Shown here piece by piece: positions 34,198 through 43,254 of a stretch of DNA of 64,000 nt. The first letter of the stretch is position 1. Every line of letters begins with the position of its first letter. Source of the DNA: Actinomyces sp. UMB0138 (GTDB lineage: Bacteria; Bacillota; Negativicutes; Veillonellales; Veillonellaceae); contig NZ_PKMC01000002.1 of NCBI RefSeq assembly GCF_002849225.1, forward strand, positions 558,001 through 622,000, written 5' to 3'. Position numbers and translations under genes: made by a program. The notes under the pieces are model-generated. The model was not told the origin of the DNA. It was given only the letters and a program-made list of their open reading frames with translations, and did not search any database.

Positions 34198-35316
34198 ATG
34201 AGGGTTGTACTTGCACCAGATTCATTTAAGGAATGCCTGAGCGCCGCCAAGGTGGCCGCCGCAATGGAGTGGGGAGTCCGCGAAGTGGCACCCGAGGCAG
34301 ATTGCACTTTGGTTCCCATGGCAGACGGAGGCGAAGGCACGGCCTCGGCAGTTGTTGCAGCGTTGGGTGGATACTGGCAGGAATTGCAGGTGCACGGCCC
34401 AATGGGCACTTCCGTAGGTGCTCGTTTTGGCAAAGTCGGGCAGGCGGGAGTCTTTGAGGTGGCGTCTGCTGTGGGATTGGGCCTGGTAGCCCCTGCTAGG
34501 CGGGACATTTGGTCGGCCTCTTCCAGAGGGGCAGGGCAGACACTGCGAGCGATGGCATCGATGGGCATACATCGAGCACTGATTGGCCTGGGCGGATCTG
34601 CTACAAACGATGGCGGGATCGGACTCCTGGCAGGGCTGGGAGCACAATTCTTTGATCAGAACGGACATGCCGTAGAGCCGCTAGTAAAGAATATTCCGCA
34701 AATTACGCAGCTGGCCCTGGAACCTGCTCTGCAGACTGTGGCGGCAATGGAACTTACCGTAGCTAGCGACGTAACTAACCCGCTATGCGGCCGCGAGGGC
34801 GCTTCCGCGATTTTCGGCCCGCAAAAAGGGGCCACCCAATCTGACATCGAAGACTTGGATCGCACTCTGGCGTATTGGGGAAGGCTGCTGGAACAGGTTA
34901 CCGGCAAAGAACTGATTGATCTTCCCGGGGCAGGGGCAGCAGGGGGCATGGGGGTTGCCCTCCTTGCTCTGGGTGCCCAGCTACGACCCGGAGTGCAGGC
35001 GGTCGGAGAAGCCGTGGGCCTGCCGGAAAAAATCCGGGGAGCAGACCTGGTCTTTACTGGCGAGGGCAAGATTGACGGGCAAACTCGTTACGGGAAAACC
35101 CCATATGGGGTAGCGCAGATGGCTGCAGAACAGCACGTGCCAACCATCGCGGTGGCGGGCAGGGTTGGGTCCGACGCGGAGGAACTGGTGCCGCACCCGT
35201 TTGCAGCGGTTGTGCCTACCCTGTTTGCCCCAATGTCGCTTGAGGAAGCAAAGAAGAGTGCCGCCAAAAACATTGCGAGCACCGTCGCGAATTGTCTGCG
35301 CCTAAAGCTGCTGTAG
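34198..35316 (+). CDS. Glycerate kinase (GlxK/GarK family)
   Basis: The 372-residue protein shows the family motifs APDSFKECLSAAKVAAAMEWG at the start (quoted in part), PMADGGEGT, GLGGSATNDGGIG near residue 140, and DLVFTGEGKIDGQTRYGKTP near 285. It phosphorylates D-glycerate to 2- or 3-phosphoglycerate. No partner genes for glycerate production are adjacent. Its end overlaps the convergent PfkB gene by 15 bases. Confidence 0.93.
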   Translation: MRVVLAPDSFKECLSAAKVAAAMEWGVREVAPEADCTLVPMADGGEGTASAVVAALGGYWQELQVHGPMGTSVGARFGKVGQAGVFEVASAVGLGLVAPARRDIWSASSRGAGQTLRAMASMGIHRALIGLGGSATNDGGIGLLAGLGAQFFDQNGHAVEPLVKNIPQITQLALEPALQTVAAMELTVASDVTNPLCGREGASAIFGPQKGATQSDIEDLDRTLAYWGRLLEQVTGKELIDLPGAGAAGGMGVALLALGAQLRPGVQAVGEAVGLPEKIRGADLVFTGEGKIDGQTRYGKTPYGVAQMAAEQHVPTIAVAGRVGSDAEELVPHPFAAVVPTLFAPMSLEEAKKSAAKNIASTVANCLRLKLL

Positions 35317-36207
35317 ATACGCCTCGATTTGTGCCCGGCTGGGGGAGGTGGCAGGGCCTGCTTTGGTGACGGTCAGTGCGCCGGCCACATTCGCGCGCCT
35401 TACTGCCTGAACCGTGTCCAGGCCAGCTAACAGGGAAGAACAAAAGACTCCCGCGTGGGCGTCTCCGGCCCCATTGGAGTCGACGGGACTTACCACGGGC
35501 GTTGCCACGTGCTTGGGTGGATCCGAGGACGGCCAATAGATAGTGGTGCCCGCGGCTCCAGCCCGAGCCAGCACGGTTACGTGGAATTGTCTAGCGAGGG
35601 CGGCTCCAGCCATAGCCGTGGAGTATTCGAGCAACGCTAATTCGCGTTCGTTCACGCTGACTACACTGCACAGGCCAAGCACCTTATCGAGGGCGGCAAT
35701 GTCGCCTACCACGGGACTGACATCTAATACGATCTGCTTGGCCTTGACCGTGGGCAACCACTGCAATAGTGCCGCGCTGTTTTGGGGGTGAACGAAGGAA
35801 TACCCGGAAAGATAGATTACGTCTTCGGAAGATAGCGGCACCTGCGCCAGCAGCTGAGCGGTTAGCTGCGCTTCGGCGCCCACCGTAGAGACGAAGGTTC
35901 TTTCTGCCTGTGCATCCGTCATGGCAATGCAAAAACCAGTGTCTTGATCGGGAATGGGCGGCAGGGCTAGATGGACGCCCTCGGCCTGCATTGCGCTGCG
36001 CACTAGGTCCCCAAAGAAGCCCGTGCCACAGGTCCCGGCATAGACTACCTCGGCGCCGTCGCGAGCTGCCGCTGCCATGACGTTGAAACCGCCGCCAGCT
36101 GCAAAGTTGTGTGAATCTACGAAGACGTCCTCGCCTGCCTTAGGTACCCTGGCGAGGGACATTGTGAGGTCTACAATCGCCTGGCCGGTATGGATCAGTC
36201 GCGCCAT
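35302..36207 (-). CDS. PfkB family carbohydrate/nucleoside kinase
   Basis: The 301-residue ribokinase-like protein has GGGFNVMAAAARDGAEV near residue 38 and the C-terminal ATP/catalytic motif DSNGAGDAHAGVF. It is the last gene of a three-gene operon with an ADP-ribosylglycohydrolase-like enzyme and an NCS1 permease. That is the same set as E. coli yegT-yegU-yegV, although the permease family differs. A nucleoside or ribose-type sugar substrate is therefore likely. Its start overlaps the permease stop (TGATG). Confidence 0.85.
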   Translation of the reverse strand: MARLIHTGQAIVDLTMSLARVPKAGEDVFVDSHNFAAGGGFNVMAAAARDGAEVVYAGTCGTGFFGDLVRSAMQAEGVHLALPPIPDQDTGFCIAMTDAQAERTFVSTVGAEAQLTAQLLAQVPLSSEDVIYLSGYSFVHPQNSAALLQWLPTVKAKQIVLDVSPVVGDIAALDKVLGLCSVVSVNERELALLEYSTAMAGAALARQFHVTVLARAGAAGTTIYWPSSDPPKHVATPVVSPVDSNGAGDAHAGVFCSSLLAGLDTVQAVRRANVAGALTVTKAGPATSPSRAQIEAYLQQL

Positions 36208-37619
36208 CAGAATCGCCTCCTAGCAAGAGGGGCGTAGCAGGCTGCGGCAAGTACCAAGGTTACTAGCCAAGCCAACCCTGCCTGACCAATCCAGGTGGAA
36301 TAGGCCGGTCCCGTAAATATGGGCGTCGACCCGTCGGTTACCTGAATGAATAGTGAACCAATTCCGATGGCAAGCAGCCAGGGAAGAAGTGCTGCCCACC
36401 TGATCCCGCCGGTGTAAAAGTACTTGCCTCCTGCCGAAAGGTCTAGCAGGTCAGGGCCGCTGTAGCTGTTCCGGAAGCACATGTCCACCAAGAAGATGCC
36501 GATCCACGCGGCAATGGGAATCGCCAGCACGGAAATGAAGGCAACAAATGGCCCGTAAAAACCCTGCGCCACAAGCAGAAACAGGATGGATCCTGAAGTG
36601 GTAGCGACCACGTCAACTAGCACTGCCCACACGCGGGGAATGCGGATGCCGAGGGTGAGGGTAGTAAGCCCGGCTGAATAAACCGACAGGTGATTAGAGA
36701 GCAAAAGGCCGACAATCGAAACCAGTAGGTAGGTAGCTGCCATCGGCTCGGGCAGAGTTTGCCGAATAGCCTCCATCGGGTTGGGGGATGCAAGCACCTG
36801 CTGGTTAGAACCGCCAATGAGGGCACCCATGCCGATCATGATGACCAGCGGGATGCCGGCACCCGCGGCGGCAGAAAGTACGAGGGCGCCCCCTGTCACC
36901 GAGGGACGCTGGTAGCGGGCCATATCGGCGCCGGAGTTAGCCCAGCCAATGCCCGTCCCAGCGGCAATGATGCCTATTCCCGTGAGCACTTCGGCAAGGC
37001 CGGCACCGGGCTTTGTTCCCAGCGCAGAGAAATTCACTCGGACCAATAAAAAGGCTGCCACCAGCAGGTTTAAGGCTCCGAATATCCAAGTCGCCCATTT
37101 TTGCACCACCAAGATAGCGGCGTGGCCCAGTCCAGCCGCCGCGACCGTCAGGGCGACAAAACCAACAGCTCCAACCACTGCAATGACAGGTGCCTTTGCC
37201 GCCGTGCCGGCAGTGCCAAAGCAGTAGGAGCAGAAAGTCACGAACGCCAGTGCCGCCGTCGCAGTATTGACTGTTTCCCAGCCCAATCGCGAGAGCAGGG
37301 AGATGAACGTGGGCCCAATGTTGCCCAGGGTGCCGAACATCGCCCTGGACAATGTGAGCGACGGCGCCCCACCATTCCTGCCAGCTACCGAAATGATGCC
37401 CACGACGGCAAAAGAACCCACTGACCCGACGGTGGCCGCAAAGAGAGCCTGCGGAATACTAAGTCCGAGGGCGATCAGCGAAACTCCCAGGGGAAGGCCG
37501 AGCACTGAAATATTCGCCGCGAACCACACCCAGAACAATTCCAGCGGGTTGCCGCCACGCTCGCTGGCAGGAACCGGTTCGATGCCTCGCTGCTCGTAGG
37601 AAGTAAGACGGCGGCCCAT
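36207..37619 (-). CDS. NCS1 family purine/cytosine permease
   Basis: The 470-residue protein is hydrophobic, with about 12 membrane helices, and begins with the NCS1 hallmark NPLELFWVWFAANISVLGLP. It should import a nucleobase or nucleoside by cation symport. It overlaps its neighbours at TAATG and TGATG junctions, so it is translated with the glycohydrolase and kinase. The context argues for a nucleoside, or a compound cleaved to a base plus pentose, rather than plain cytosine. Confidence 0.87.
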   Translation of the reverse strand: MGRRLTSYEQRGIEPVPASERGGNPLELFWVWFAANISVLGLPLGVSLIALGLSIPQALFAATVGSVGSFAVVGIISVAGRNGGAPSLTLSRAMFGTLGNIGPTFISLLSRLGWETVNTATAALAFVTFCSYCFGTAGTAAKAPVIAVVGAVGFVALTVAAAGLGHAAILVVQKWATWIFGALNLLVAAFLLVRVNFSALGTKPGAGLAEVLTGIGIIAAGTGIGWANSGADMARYQRPSVTGGALVLSAAAGAGIPLVIMIGMGALIGGSNQQVLASPNPMEAIRQTLPEPMAATYLLVSIVGLLLSNHLSVYSAGLTTLTLGIRIPRVWAVLVDVVATTSGSILFLLVAQGFYGPFVAFISVLAIPIAAWIGIFLVDMCFRNSYSGPDLLDLSAGGKYFYTGGIRWAALLPWLLAIGIGSLFIQVTDGSTPIFTGPAYSTWIGQAGLAWLVTLVLAAACYAPLARRRF

Positions 37620-38605
37620 TATTGTTCCCCTTTGCGCAGTGCCAAGAGCTTTTCGGCAGTGCCGGCAAAATCGTGCTCATTGACCTCTTCAACCAGGCCA
37701 ATCTGCGAGGGCGGAAAACCAGCAGGGCCGTGCAGGGCACCTAAGATGGCCCCGGCTATGGCCCCAATGGTGTCGGTGTCCCCGCCCAGATTCGCCGCCG
37801 CGCACAGGGCCGTAAAAGGCTTGTCCGCATACTTGCAGGCCAGCAGTAGAGCGGCAGTAACCGATTCGGGAGACTGCACAGACGTGCCCACTACCTGCTG
37901 TAAGAAGGTAGAAAATTCTTCCTCACCCATGGATTGACACAGTGGCCACAGCGCCTTGAAGCGGGCGGGGATTGACGCGCCCGCGACCCAGTTGCCGTAG
38001 TCTTTGCTGCCCTCGGCGATCCCCGCAGCTAGCGCCTCGGGCAGGGCCGCCCCCTCCAGGACATTACTGATGGTCACCGCCACCGTCATGGCGGCCGAGA
38101 TGCCGATCGTAGTGCCGTGAGTGAGTGACGATATCTGGCAGACGGACTCCCGAAGGTGCTGGCCAGGCGGGTAGGCAATGCCCACCGGCGCAATGCGCAT
38201 CGTAGAACCGTTAGTGGAGCCGTATTTTCCCGCCTCTGTCAGGTCCCCGCCCTCGCGAATCTTATAGAGGGCGGCCTTGGTGGAAGGGCCGAGCAGATCT
38301 AGCGAACCTATCGCGATCATGTGGTCTTCCCAATCGAGTAACGCCTGCGCAAAGGCGGGAGCGGAGAGTCCCTGCACTAGCATGTGGGCGACGATGAGCG
38401 CCTGATCAGTGTCGTCAGTGACCCGTCCGGCAGGAAGATTCGGTGCGATTGGTTGGTCCGCACTGGCATCCCGAAGGTGCGTAATGCGCCCGTAGGTAGA
38501 GATAATCTGCTGCGGCGACAAGGATTGCGTGGGGGCCCCGAGCGCATCCCCTAAAGCTAGGCCTAGCAGGCAACCTTCCGCTTTTTCAATGAGGTCAACA
38601 GTCAT
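37619..38605 (-). CDS. ADP-ribosylglycohydrolase family protein
   Basis: Starting at the ATG before TVDLIEKAEGC gives 328 residues. Metal-binding motifs are intact: GLALGDALGAPTQS, RVTDDTDQALIVAH and the C-terminal NLGGDTDTIGAIAGAILGAL. The family cleaves N-glycosidic bonds to ADP-ribose; in nucleoside operons members are thought to hydrolyse nucleosides or related glycosides. It is the first gene of the operon. The upstream extension of 15 residues was rejected as untypical. Confidence 0.87.
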   Translation of the reverse strand: MTVDLIEKAEGCLLGLALGDALGAPTQSLSPQQIISTYGRITHLRDASADQPIAPNLPAGRVTDDTDQALIVAHMLVQGLSAPAFAQALLDWEDHMIAIGSLDLLGPSTKAALYKIREGGDLTEAGKYGSTNGSTMRIAPVGIAYPPGQHLRESVCQISSLTHGTTIGISAAMTVAVTISNVLEGAALPEALAAGIAEGSKDYGNWVAGASIPARFKALWPLCQSMGEEEFSTFLQQVVGTSVQSPESVTAALLLACKYADKPFTALCAAANLGGDTDTIGAIAGAILGALHGPAGFPPSQIGLVEEVNEHDFAGTAEKLLALRKGEQ

Positions 38606-38721
38606 TATTCCCCTAAGGTTTTTTCTAACCCTAGCGCTTTTAGAAAACACGGGTAAATGAATCTCAAAAGACGCAAAAGTGGTAGCTCAAAATGCGGCAA
38701 CAGCCAATACAGAACAAATGC

Positions 38722-38759
38722 GGTTAACGTTTCCTGCCCATTCGGTAACTGCGTTAACC
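38722..38759. promoter_or_regulatory. Inverted repeat upstream of orphan binding protein
   Basis: GGTTAACG and CGTTAACC, with centres 30 bases apart (near three helical turns), lie 40-80 bases before the start at 38800. They could be paired operator half-sites or a hairpin. Confidence 0.35.
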
Positions 38760-38799
38760 TGGCAGTAGTCAACTTTTCTATGCCTATTAGGGGGCGAAA

Positions 38800-40077
38800 A
38801 TGCGGACTCGTTTCTCCAAGTTGCTTGCCGCAAGTTCAATCATTCCGATTTGTGCGCTAGCAGGGTGCACAACAAATACCACCTCCGAACCCATCGAATT
38901 TTTACATACGCTGCCAGACGGACAGAACATGGTAAGCGTTTCCCAGATGGTGCAAAAGTGGAACAAGGAGCACCCAGCTTCGCAGGTCAAGGCCGAAAAA
39001 TTCGATGCGGGCCTAGACGAACTGATCAAGAAGCTCGAGCTGGATGTAAAGGCAGGCACCGCCCCCTGCCTGGCAATGATGGGCTACAACGAGATCCCCG
39101 GTGTTTATACGAAATCACTGGTGCAAGACGTTACCGCCCAGGTAAAGCAATATCAGAAGAACTATTCGCCCTCGGCAGTGTCAATGACCGGGGTGGACGG
39201 CAAGTACTTTGGGCTCCCCACTGATACGGGCCCACTGGTGTATTTCTACAACAGGTCGGCTTTTGCGCGGTTAGGAATTGACCCGCCGCAGAATATTGCA
39301 GACTTTCGGAAGATAGGAAAAATAGCAGCCGAAAGTGGAAAATATGTAGCCGACTTTGAGCCTGACGAATCCCCATACTGGTTCTCCGCTCAGGCCATGG
39401 CCGCCGGAGACAAGTGGTACCAGATCGAGTCCGGCAAGTGGAAAGTGGGCGTGGATGGGCCAGGAGCGAAGAGGGTCGCCAGCCTTTGGCAGGGTCTCTT
39501 TGCAGACGGCGCTGCTCTGAAACTGCCCCGGTGGGATGACACCTTCAAGAAGGCACTGCAACAGGGAAAACTGATCGGTACCATCGGAGGAGCCTGGGAG
39601 GCCCCGCTGCTGGCCGCAGACATGCAGGAGACAACCGACAAGTGGGGGATTGCCCCGCTGCCCGATCTGGGGGCGGGCAAGCAGACGGCTCCTGACGGCG
39701 GCTCTGCCGTAGTAGTCATGAAGGGGTGCAAGGCCCCGGACAAGGCCGTCGAATTTGCAAACTGGTTCAACACCAACGTGGACGACCTAGCCTCGCAGGG
39801 GCTGGTGGTAGCCGCGAAGGATACCCCGAAGAGCGATGCGAAAGTATCGCAGTTCTACGGCGGGCAGAATGTAGTAGCGGCCGCTAAAGAAGCTGAAGAC
39901 GCAATGGTGCAAGATGCCTACTTTATTCCCGGTTATGACACGGTAGCCGAGGCAATCAAACGCAGTGCCGGCGAAGTGGCCGACGGTACTGCTCCTGTCG
40001 GCGAGCTATTCTCGGTGGCACAAGCTGAATCAGTGCTGGTGCTGAAAGACTTGAAACTTCCGGTAGCGGAAAGATAA
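38800..40077 (+). CDS. Orphan sugar ABC transporter solute-binding lipoprotein
   Basis: The 425-residue protein has a lipoprotein signal with lipobox LAGC (Cys about 23) and a family-1 sugar-binding fold. It closely follows the binding protein at 52.4 kb: LPDGQNM against LPDGEGM, PCLAMMGYNEIPGVYTK against PCLAQLGYSEVPEMYTK, GLPTDTGPLVYFYN against GLPQDTGPLVYYYN, and a shared KLPVA ending. No permease genes accompany it on this strand. It may feed the 53.7-55.6 kb permeases with a related glycan, or be a duplicated copy. Confidence 0.88.
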   Translation: MRTRFSKLLAASSIIPICALAGCTTNTTSEPIEFLHTLPDGQNMVSVSQMVQKWNKEHPASQVKAEKFDAGLDELIKKLELDVKAGTAPCLAMMGYNEIPGVYTKSLVQDVTAQVKQYQKNYSPSAVSMTGVDGKYFGLPTDTGPLVYFYNRSAFARLGIDPPQNIADFRKIGKIAAESGKYVADFEPDESPYWFSAQAMAAGDKWYQIESGKWKVGVDGPGAKRVASLWQGLFADGAALKLPRWDDTFKKALQQGKLIGTIGGAWEAPLLAADMQETTDKWGIAPLPDLGAGKQTAPDGGSAVVVMKGCKAPDKAVEFANWFNTNVDDLASQGLVVAAKDTPKSDAKVSQFYGGQNVVAAAKEAEDAMVQDAYFIPGYDTVAEAIKRSAGEVADGTAPVGELFSVAQAESVLVLKDLKLPVAER

Positions 40078-40083
40078 AAATTT

Positions 40084-40112
40084 GGGGCGGTTAGCGCGTA
40101 GCTAACCGCCCC
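40084..40112. terminator. Bidirectional terminator
   Basis: Perfect 12-base arms GGGGCGGTTAGC/GCTAACCGCCCC with loop GCGTA, followed by AAATTTTTA on the minus strand. It separates the orphan binding-protein gene from the convergent permeases. Confidence 0.85.
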
Positions 40113-40126
40113 AGAACTTTGCACGC

Positions 40127-40999
40127 TTACTTGATCGAGCCAGCCGTGAGACCGCCGATTAGGCGCTTTTCAACCACCGCAAACAGAATCACCACCGGAA
40201 TGATGGCAACCACGGAAACCCCGAAGACGTACTGCCAACTGGTCTCGTACTGCCCCACGAACTTGGTGAGCGCGACCGACAGTGGTTGCTTGTCCGGCGA
40301 GGACAGCACTACCAGGGAGGCGGCGAATTCGTTCCAGGCGGCAACGAACGTGAAGATCACCGCAGTCACGATTCCTGGCCAAACGAGCGGCAAATTGATG
40401 CGGAATAGGACGGTCAGAAGCCCGGCCCCGTCAATTTGTGCGGCCTCGTCGACCTCGGCAGGTACGGAGGCAAAGAAGGAATGCATAATCCACGTTGCGA
40501 AGGCCAAGTTGAAGGCCGAATTGATAAGGATCATTGCCAGTAGCGTGTCGTTGAGGGACAGCATCTGGAATTCCCGGAAGAGCCCAGCAACTACCAGCGC
40601 CGGGGGACACATTTGCGTAAGCAACACCAGGAAGAGGAAGGCACCGCGCCCAGGGAACCGGAATCTGGCAGTGTAATAGGCTGCCGGCATCGCCACGATC
40701 ACCACGATCAGGGTGGCCACTGCGGCAATGATCAGAGTAGACAGCAGGTTCTGCCCTACCGGCGTTTCAGGCGTGGACCACATGGTCAGGTAATTGTAGA
40801 AATGCCAGTTTTGGGGTAGGTACGTGGGCGGGATTGACAGCACTTCTGCCCGCGACTTGAGCGAGCCGAGCACCATTACCAAATATGGCAACACGAAGAG
40901 GACGATCAGCACTATGCCCGCTGCAACGCGCAGGCCGGTGTGCGGGTGTGCTCCCGGGGCCGACGGTTCGCTGTGCCGTTTCCACCAGTTTTTGAGCAT
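40127..40999 (-). CDS. Carbohydrate ABC permease (MalG-like)
   Basis: The 290-residue protein has six membrane helices and the EAA loop near residue 195 (VDEAAQIDGAGLLTVLFRIN). Its C-terminus GGLTAGSIK is typical of MalG-type permeases. It is the last gene of the leftward importer, and its ATPase is presumably encoded elsewhere, as is common for shared MsiK-type ATPases. Its first 29 codons overlap the end of the upstream permease by 88 bases, which is unusual. Confidence 0.9.
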   Translation of the reverse strand: MLKNWWKRHSEPSAPGAHPHTGLRVAAGIVLIVLFVLPYLVMVLGSLKSRAEVLSIPPTYLPQNWHFYNYLTMWSTPETPVGQNLLSTLIIAAVATLIVVIVAMPAAYYTARFRFPGRGAFLFLVLLTQMCPPALVVAGLFREFQMLSLNDTLLAMILINSAFNLAFATWIMHSFFASVPAEVDEAAQIDGAGLLTVLFRINLPLVWPGIVTAVIFTFVAAWNEFAASLVVLSSPDKQPLSVALTKFVGQYETSWQYVFGVSVVAIIPVVILFAVVEKRLIGGLTAGSIK

Positions 41000-41898
41000 G
41001 AGTCTTCAACCCCCCTCATTGGTTTCGCAAGAGCCAGATAGATCCCTATGATGACGATCATCAGGACCAAATTCAGTACCGAAAGGGCACTGGCCCAGTC
41101 GACGTGGCCGCGAGCGCGGATGTATTTGAACAGCAGTGTGGTCGTGGTGTCGGCGCTGTTGCCGGGGATGGCGCCGGTCATAACCTGCAGGATTGGGATG
41201 TTGTTGAACACGTTGATGATGTTGATGGTGGTGGCGGTTGCCAGTGCTGGTTTCAGCTGCGGCAGGATGATCGAAAAGTAGGTGCGCACCTTGGAGGCGC
41301 CGTCTACGCGGGCGGCTTCTAGCACGTCATTGGTGATGGCTTGGTGGCCGGCCAGCAGCGTGTAAGTAGTGAACGGAAGTGAAACAAATACTGCTACTGC
41401 GATTGCCACTAGGAAAGCGGGAATGGGTTGGGAAGTGATTCCTAGGTCGGTTCTGGAAGTCAGTCCGATGTCTTTTAGGAATTGCTGTGCCAACCCTAGT
41501 TTTGGTTGCAGGGAGTAGTAGACCACGGTGGTGGTCATTACTACCGAGGCAGCCCAGGGGATGATGACTGCCAGGCGCACTAGGCGGCGGCCTGGGAAAG
41601 CTTTGTTTAGGAAGTTGGCCAGTGCTAGTGAAAGGACGATGGTGATCACTACGACGGCGATTACCCAGATGGCGGTATTGGCCAGGACGCGGGGAAGAGC
41701 CGGGTCCGAGAGCACCTTGGTGTAGTTGTCCAGTCCCACAAATCCTTTGTCACGGCCGATGCGCGATATTTTGCGGGTGGAATTGAAGATCATCAGTCCC
41801 ATTGGGTAGGCAACGATGGCTGCGATTAGGACGAGGACGGGCGCGAGCCAGGGGAGTGCTCTGAGCGCCGCGGAGGTCTTATTTTTGTTATTTTTCAT
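40912..41898 (-). CDS. Carbohydrate ABC permease (MalF-like), possibly extended by a frameshift
   Basis: From the ATG at KNNKNKTS the protein has 328 residues, six helices and an EAA loop (VLEAARVDGASKVRTYFSII). A normal MalF-type end would come just after ALAKPMRG. Instead the frame runs on for about 29 Ser/Thr/Arg-rich residues over the start of the next gene. The switch lies at a G6 tract (41010-41015). One extra G would create TGA at once. Either an indel, mutation or assembly error lengthened it, or the overlap is real. Confidence 0.85.
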   Translation of the reverse strand: MKNNKNKTSAALRALPWLAPVLVLIAAIVAYPMGLMIFNSTRKISRIGRDKGFVGLDNYTKVLSDPALPRVLANTAIWVIAVVVITIVLSLALANFLNKAFPGRRLVRLAVIIPWAASVVMTTTVVYYSLQPKLGLAQQFLKDIGLTSRTDLGITSQPIPAFLVAIAVAVFVSLPFTTYTLLAGHQAITNDVLEAARVDGASKVRTYFSIILPQLKPALATATTINIINVFNNIPILQVMTGAIPGNSADTTTTLLFKYIRARGHVDWASALSVLNLVLMIVIIGIYLALAKPMRGVEDSCSKTGGNGTANRRPREHTRTPACALQRA

Positions 41899-41907
41899 GG
41901 GGGTGGA

Positions 41908-41931
41908 GTGGGGGTGGTTTCCCACCCCCAC
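41908..41931 (-). other. Intercistronic hairpin between binding protein and permease
   Basis: GTGGGGGTGG and CCACCCCCAC form a strong stem with a four-base loop in the 37-base gap. No T run follows on the minus strand, so it probably stabilises the upstream mRNA or attenuates instead of terminating. The downstream permease has no clear SD. Confidence 0.55.
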
Positions 41932-41935
41932 CGTT

Positions 41936-43183
41936 TTAGTCTTGTTCGGATTCGGATTGGATTTGTTTTAGTACCGTGGCTGGATCTTCTGTGGCGATCT
42001 TGCCAATGTTGGATTGGATCGAGCCCTGCACGGATTGCCACTTTGGGTTGGTGAAGGGGTAGAACTTCGCCTTGGGGAGCAGCGGAATGAATTCCTTGGT
42101 GGTGGGGTCGTCCTTCATGGCCTCACCAGCGCTCTTGGTGATCGGGATGAAGCCTAGGGTTCCTACGAACTTGGGGTAGGCAGCATCTGAGTAGAAGTAG
42201 TCGAAGAACTTCTTGATCGCTTCCTGCTTGTCGGCGCCGTTGTCGAAGGCCATCAGGTGGTCGGCAACGCCCAGGGTTACTTCTGAGCCGTCTTTGGTGG
42301 GTATTGGGGCGATCTTGTAGTTCAGCTTGGGGTTCTGTTCTTCGATCAGCTTCTTGTATTGGGGTAGTCCGACTACCATGCCGAGCTTGCCTTGGAAGAA
42401 TGTTTTTCCGAGCGGGGTGCGTTGGGCGGAACCGGGGTTAGCTTCAGTGGCGCCCTCTTTGATCAGCTTCTGCATGAAATTGGCGGCCTCAACGTTGGCC
42501 TTCTGGTCTACCGTGATCTTGTTTTCGTCACCGTAGCCGCCGCCTGCGCCGAAGAACCAGATTGCAGCCTCAGCCTGGGCCTCCTCGTTACCGAGCGGCA
42601 TTCCGTAACCGTCTACACCATCTTTGCCTAGGGCTTTGATTGCTTTGGCGTCCTTTTCTAGCTCAGCCCAGGTCTTTGGTGGGGCGGTGATGCCGGCCTC
42701 TTTGAATAGGTCTTCGTTGTAGAAGAGGGCGCGGGCCGAAGCGAATAGGGGTAGCCCGTACTGGGTGCCCTCCATGGAGGCATTCTTCCTGAAGGAGTCC
42801 TGGATGTTATCCAGGGTCTTCTTCGAGGCAACGTCCTCGGCACTGTAGAGCAGGTCGTCGGCGGCAAAATCAGTGAACGAGTCGATGTTCAAAATGTCGG
42901 GTGCTTTGTCCGCTTGAATGTTCTGGCGCACCACGTCATTGATGTTCTCCCACGATTCAACCTGCAGGTCGATGTTGATGTCTGGGTTTTCTTTCTTGAA
43001 ACCGTCGATAACCTCGCCCCACAATTCCTTCACATTGTCGGTGTAGGCGGGCACCAGCATCTTTAGGGTGGTACCTGAATCTGAGGAAGCGGAATCATCT
43101 TTGCTTTGCCCACAACCGGCAAGGGTGAGGGCGGTAACTCCGGCGACACCTGCCGCCAGTAATCGCGTCGTTGCGTTGCGCAT
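41936..43183 (-). CDS. Sugar ABC transporter solute-binding lipoprotein
   Basis: The 415-residue lipoprotein has signal and lipobox LAGC (Cys about 24), then a Ser/Asp-rich linker and a family-1 binding fold (AKFYPFTNPKWQSVQGSI near the C-terminus). It is not closely similar to the pair at 38.8 and 52.4 kb, so it likely binds a different sugar. Its position after the GalNAc/tagatose enzymes suggests a hexosamine or its glycoside. It is separated from those genes by 151 bases with strong inverted repeats. Confidence 0.9.
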   Translation of the reverse strand: MRNATTRLLAAGVAGVTALTLAGCGQSKDDSASSDSGTTLKMLVPAYTDNVKELWGEVIDGFKKENPDINIDLQVESWENINDVVRQNIQADKAPDILNIDSFTDFAADDLLYSAEDVASKKTLDNIQDSFRKNASMEGTQYGLPLFASARALFYNEDLFKEAGITAPPKTWAELEKDAKAIKALGKDGVDGYGMPLGNEEAQAEAAIWFFGAGGGYGDENKITVDQKANVEAANFMQKLIKEGATEANPGSAQRTPLGKTFFQGKLGMVVGLPQYKKLIEEQNPKLNYKIAPIPTKDGSEVTLGVADHLMAFDNGADKQEAIKKFFDYFYSDAAYPKFVGTLGFIPITKSAGEAMKDDPTTKEFIPLLPKAKFYPFTNPKWQSVQGSIQSNIGKIATEDPATVLKQIQSESEQD

Positions 43184-43254
43184 ATGTATCCCTAACTGTT
43201 TTTATGCACCTCTGCGTGCACCGTTAAAGTATGCGCAATTGGATGGGCCGGGAA

